The position numbers and the translations under genes were made by a program. Shown here one piece after another: positions 13,471 to 16,035 of a stretch of 16,035 bases of DNA (positions within the stretch are counted from its first letter, which is position 1; each line of letters starts with the position of its first letter). This DNA is from Syntrophomonas sp. UBA5314. GTDB lineage: Bacteria > Bacillota > Syntrophomonadia > Syntrophomonadales > Syntrophomonadaceae. The notes under the pieces were generated by a model. It saw only the letters and a list, made by a program, of their open reading frames with translations. It did no database searches and had not been told where the DNA came from. The stretch covers positions 20,181-36,215 of the forward strand of contig DHRK01000057.1 in assembly GCA_002410325.1 (NCBI GenBank), written 5' to 3'.

Positions 13471-14370
13471 TTAGTTTACGTTCAAGTCTTCCGCTTTCTC
13501 CCGCGCCGCTTTTAGCTTCGCTTCCAGGGCCGTTAACTCAAGGTCTTCCGCGGCTGCGGGCGGCGCCGCCGTCCTCTCCTCCTTCCGCGGCGGCGTGTTC
13601 GCCGTACCGGCTCCGGGTCGGCCCAGGTTGCTTTTGCCGGCGTCGTTTTTCGGGGACGGCGGCTGAGCCTTATGGCCGGGCGCGTCGGTTTTTCCCTGAT
13701 CGGGGTTTTCCCGCGCCGCTTTTTCATCTGCTTTTTTCTTAAGCTGCTGGGCTCCGATGACGCCGCCAACGCCCATAGCCGCTCCGGCGGCTACACCGCC
13801 TATTCCCGCCGCCGCTTCCGGGCTGATGCCGGTGGCGTCGGATATATGGCTAAAAACCCCGCCGCTTCCAACCGTACCAGCCGCCGCAGTTAAATCCACC
13901 CCCGCTGTACCCGGTTCGATGAAGTCGATGGTATGAACATTGGCACTATCGCTATAGCTGAAGCTGGCGGCAGCGCTTGGGGAGGCGTCAGCCGAGCCCG
14001 ATGACATCGCGGCCGCCGCTATACCAGCCGCTCCGCCGACCGAAGCCACCACTACCGGGTTTTGGTAGAAATCCCGGTTATGGGCTTTCAAACTATCTAC
14101 CCGCTTTACCTGCCGGGTTTCCACATTGGAATAGCTCTCCACACTCTTACTGAGAAGTTCCCCGGCGGTATTGATGATGGCGCGGGATTCACCCAGTTGC
14201 ACCCCTAATTTTTGCAGGTTGGTCCGGATCTGGGTCAGGGTTTCGTCTTGACCCAGGCGGCTGATGACTTGGTTTAAGCGTTCATTATAGCCGTCCAGCA
14301 GTTTGGCGACCGCCTTTAGTTCCTCGCCCTGCTGTTTTAAGACCTTATAGGATACCTTGTAGTTAGCCAT
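13471..14370 (-). CDS. Large helical WXG-cluster protein with Ala/Gly hydrophobic segments, possible T7SS substrate
   Basis: A 299-residue product not matching a named family I recognise. Residues 1-100 form an amphipathic helical hairpin like a WXG100 unit but without a W-x-G turn. It ends in a YSNVE sequence (80-84) that fits the YxxxD/E export signal of type VII substrates. Two glycine/alanine-rich hydrophobic segments follow (about 106-122 and 187-207), then a Lys/Pro/Ala-rich low-complexity stretch (about 210-273) and a short charged C-terminal helix (276-299). There is no Sec signal peptide. GGAGAGGG precedes the ATG. It lies 61 bases after the last WXG100 gene on the same strand. A secreted or membrane-inserting effector, or a structural partner of the small proteins, are both possible. 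Confidence 0.75.
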   Translation of the reverse strand: MANYKVSYKVLKQQGEELKAVAKLLDGYNERLNQVISRLGQDETLTQIRTNLQKLGVQLGESRAIINTAGELLSKSVESYSNVETRQVKRVDSLKAHNRDFYQNPVVVASVGGAAGIAAAAMSSGSADASPSAAASFSYSDSANVHTIDFIEPGTAGVDLTAAAGTVGSGGVFSHISDATGISPEAAAGIGGVAAGAAMGVGGVIGAQQLKKKADEKAARENPDQGKTDAPGHKAQPPSPKNDAGKSNLGRPGAGTANTPPRKEERTAAPPAAAEDLELTALEAKLKAAREKAEDLNVN

Positions 14371-14431
14371 AACCCTCTCCTTTCTCCGCTAAGAAAGCCC
14401 GGGCAAACGCACTTGGCGTCCAACGGTCCGC

Positions 14432-14755
14432 TTAGCGCATGGTGTTTTCCGGCAGTTTAGGCATATTGGACGCTTCCTGCTCAATCGATTTCTCACTGCG
14501 TTCATAGGCGTCAGCCGACTCATAGAGCGCGTTTTCCAATCGTCCCACCACCTCCAGGCTCCGGGAGCAGTTATCCAGCAGAGACTGAAAGTTGGCGTTA
14601 AAAGCCTCCGCCGCCGCGCCGCTCCAAATGCCTTTCAGGGAGTTTACCTGCCCGCTGGATGCATACAGGGTGTTGCGCAGGGAAGTATAAACCCCTCCCA
14701 CACCGTCAGCTATTTGTCTGATTTTAGCGGGGTCGGCTTGAATTTCGTTCGCCAT
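14432..14755 (-). CDS. WXG100-family protein 5 (EsxA-like)
   Basis: A 107-residue helical-hairpin protein of the WXG100 family, the small substrates and chaperones of type VII secretion. The turn motif W44-S-G46 lies between two helices, and the export motif Y84-ERS-E88 follows the second helix, so this member has both hallmarks. The C-terminus continues to NMPKLPENTMR. The start has GGAGGG that overlaps the upstream stop, with three bases between genes, implying translational coupling to the previous WXG100 gene. Confidence 0.9.
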   Translation of the reverse strand: MANEIQADPAKIRQIADGVGGVYTSLRNTLYASSGQVNSLKGIWSGAAAEAFNANFQSLLDNCSRSLEVVGRLENALYESADAYERSEKSIEQEASNMPKLPENTMR

Positions 14756-14758
14756 CTG

Positions 14759-15064
14759 TTATCTCCCTCCCATTTTTGATTTAATCGCGTCGGCCGCCGC
14801 CGTATCCGCCTTGCTGTAAGTGCCGGCAAACGCCGTGAGCGAAGCGGAAGCGCTGCGGATAGCTTCCGCCAGCTTCACAAAATTCTGGGTGTTTTGCAGA
14901 TAGGCATTCTGATACGCTACGGCCCCTTCGCCTTTCCAAAGTTGCTGTAAATTTGACATGAGTTCGTCTAATTTTTTCAGTTGCGCGTTGATGGTGGCGT
15001 AGTTTTTATCCAGTTCCGCCGCCACGCTTCGCATTTTTTGTATATCAACCGTGCTTTGCGCCAT
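14759..15064 (-). CDS. WXG100-family protein 4
   Basis: A 101-residue WXG100 protein: two amphipathic helices around W43-K-G45, with export motif Y83-SKA-D87 before a short Ala/Asp/Lys tail ending KMGGR. It should form an antiparallel dimer with itself or a neighbour for export through the membrane ATPase of a type VII system. The ATG has AAAGGTG about ten bases upstream. It lies 18 bases after the previous gene and three bases before the next. Confidence 0.9.
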   Translation of the reverse strand: MAQSTVDIQKMRSVAAELDKNYATINAQLKKLDELMSNLQQLWKGEGAVAYQNAYLQNTQNFVKLAEAIRSASASLTAFAGTYSKADTAAADAIKSKMGGR

Positions 15065-15082
15065 TCCTATGTCACACCTTTC

Positions 15083-15376
15083 TTATATTCTTTGCGCCGA
15101 CTGCCGGGCGGAGGCATCGGCTTCCTGCATCTTTTTAGCGGCGGCGCGCAGGTATTCAGCCGTATCGCGCAGGTATTTCGCTTTTTTGCCGATATCATCC
15201 TGTACGCCCCGAATATAGCGGATATAGGTTTTAGCCGCTTCCCCCGACCAGGCCGCTTCGATGTTTCCGCCCACTTCAGCCAGTTTTTTGACGCTCTGGT
15301 TTTGGATGTCATTGGCCAGTTCATCCAGCAACCTGGCCTGGGCTACGGTTTGCTCATAATTGAATTTTATGGTCAT
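15083..15376 (-). CDS. WXG100-family protein 3 without export motif
   Basis: A 97-residue WXG100 protein with W43-S-G45 at the helical turn and a strongly basic second helix. No YxxxD/E motif follows; the matching segment reads AEYLRAAAKKMQEAD. In WXG100 heterodimers one partner often lacks the export motif and is carried by the other, so this member is a candidate co-secreted partner. AGGAGGG precedes the ATG closely. It follows the next gene upstream by only 11 bases. Confidence 0.9.
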   Translation of the reverse strand: MTIKFNYEQTVAQARLLDELANDIQNQSVKKLAEVGGNIEAAWSGEAAKTYIRYIRGVQDDIGKKAKYLRDTAEYLRAAAKKMQEADASARQSAQRI

Positions 15377-15387
15377 AACGCCCTCCT

Positions 15388-15711
15388 TTACCGGAATGTC
15401 TTATCAAAGCTCAAGGATTTGCTGGTTTCCTGAACATTGGCTTCGGTTTTTTCATAGATGCCGGCTATTTCCCTTAAAGCCGCCGGATAAGAGCCCAAGG
15501 CCCTCAGTAAATCAGCGGCGCTTTTGGCTACTTGCTCGGCGGTATTCTTGATATTGTCAGAAACATCGCCTTGCCAGGCGCTGCGCAAACCGTTCATGGC
15601 GCTCGCCCATTCCCGGCACAAGCTCTCTATTTCTTTGACTGCGCTTTGGATGGTGTCGGCGGTAGCCGCAAACAGTTTCGTATCGATTTTGCTCTCATTG
15701 CCGGTCGCCAT
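15388..15711 (-). CDS. WXG100-family protein 2
   Basis: A 107-residue WXG100 protein. The turn motif is W46-Q-G48, between helix 1 (about 12-43) and helix 2 (about 50-85), and the export motif Y86-EKT-E90 follows. The start ATG has AAGGAGG at normal spacing. It is 12 bases after the preceding gene in the array, which indicates a single transcript. Confidence 0.9.
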   Translation of the reverse strand: MATGNESKIDTKLFAATADTIQSAVKEIESLCREWASAMNGLRSAWQGDVSDNIKNTAEQVAKSAADLLRALGSYPAALREIAGIYEKTEANVQETSKSLSFDKTFR

Positions 15712-15723
15712 GTATCTTCCTCC

Positions 15724-16023
15724 TTATTTCAGCACGGAAAAGCTGCTTAAAATTTCCCTTTCCGTTTGTTCAAAGTCGTTGGCGGTTTCTTTGAGCAAAT
15801 CGTTCAATTCACGGAATTGCTCTAACATCTCCTGCATCGCTGCTTCGTCTTTGCGGTAGCGCGTCATAAATTCAGCTTTTACGGTTGAAATCCAGCCTCT
15901 ATCCAGATTAGCGACCGCGTCTTTGACTTTATTGACCTGAGCGGTCAGACCGGCAGCGACCTGTTCCAACTGGGGCACGGTTGCTCTGATCTTTTCCGCA
16001 TCCACATTGCTTAAATCCGCCAT
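15724..16023 (-). CDS. WXG100-like protein 1 with degenerate turn and export motifs
   Basis: A 99-residue helical-hairpin protein of the same size and layout as its four neighbours, but the turn is W44-I-S46 instead of W-x-G, and the export motif position reads F84-EQT-E88, Phe replacing Tyr. Both changes fall exactly where the family hallmarks should be. It may be a non-exported partner, a diverged structural member, or an obligate heterodimer half. GGAGGT precedes the ATG at the very edge of the window; further genes upstream on this strand are outside. Confidence 0.85.
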   Translation of the reverse strand: MADLSNVDAEKIRATVPQLEQVAAGLTAQVNKVKDAVANLDRGWISTVKAEFMTRYRKDEAAMQEMLEQFRELNDLLKETANDFEQTEREILSSFSVLK

Positions 16024-16035
16024 ATCTCTACCTCC

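Overview
The window looks like a chromosomal segment of an anaerobic, low-to-moderate GC Firmicute of the Desulfotomaculum/Pelotomaculum/Sporomusa kind. The basis is strong AGGAGG-type ribosome binding sites, a sigma-54 activator with a near-perfect -24/-12 promoter, an oxygen-sensitive multi-FeS pyridine-nucleotide complex, exported copper-amine-oxidase-N 'stalk' domain proteins, and a Gram-positive WXG100 (type VII secretion) cluster. The taxonomic call is inference.

Left part, plus strand (1-9829). The window opens inside a sigma-54-dependent activator. It ends at a hairpin with a T-run, and a textbook sigma-54 promoter follows (TGGCAC-N5-TTGC, 1052-1066), with a leader of about 207 nt and an AldB/AcoD-type aldehyde dehydrogenase. 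After two back-to-back hairpins, one a perfect 38-bp palindrome, comes a tight run of genes: NAD kinase, a NuoE-like [2Fe-2S] subunit, a HydB/NuoF-like NADH/FMN subunit, a 1151-residue fusion (NuoG-type [2Fe-2S] + GltD/NfnB-type FAD/NADPH module + ferredoxin domains + degenerate molybdopterin-oxidoreductase domain), and a 59-residue 2[4Fe-4S] ferredoxin. The three large subunits have one NADH site, one NADPH site and many FeS clusters but no hydrogenase H-cluster domain and no formate dehydrogenase active-site Sec/Cys. This is the composition expected of a Sporomusa-type (Stn) electron-bifurcating transhydrogenase: NADH + reduced ferredoxin + NADP+ exchange. A NAD kinase at the head of the run would supply the NADP+ pool that such an enzyme reduces. 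A terminator closes the run at 9851-9899.

Right part, minus strand (about 9997-16023, reading right to left). Five small WXG100-family proteins stand in tandem, followed by a 299-residue helical protein with hydrophobic Ala/Gly segments that carries an export-type YxxxE motif. Next are two paralogous secreted proteins with paired stalk domains, a lipoprotein, a signal-peptide/multi-TM protein and a two-TM miniprotein. No ESX ATPase (EssC) lies in the window; the cluster runs off the right edge. The left and right gene sets converge around 9830-10000.
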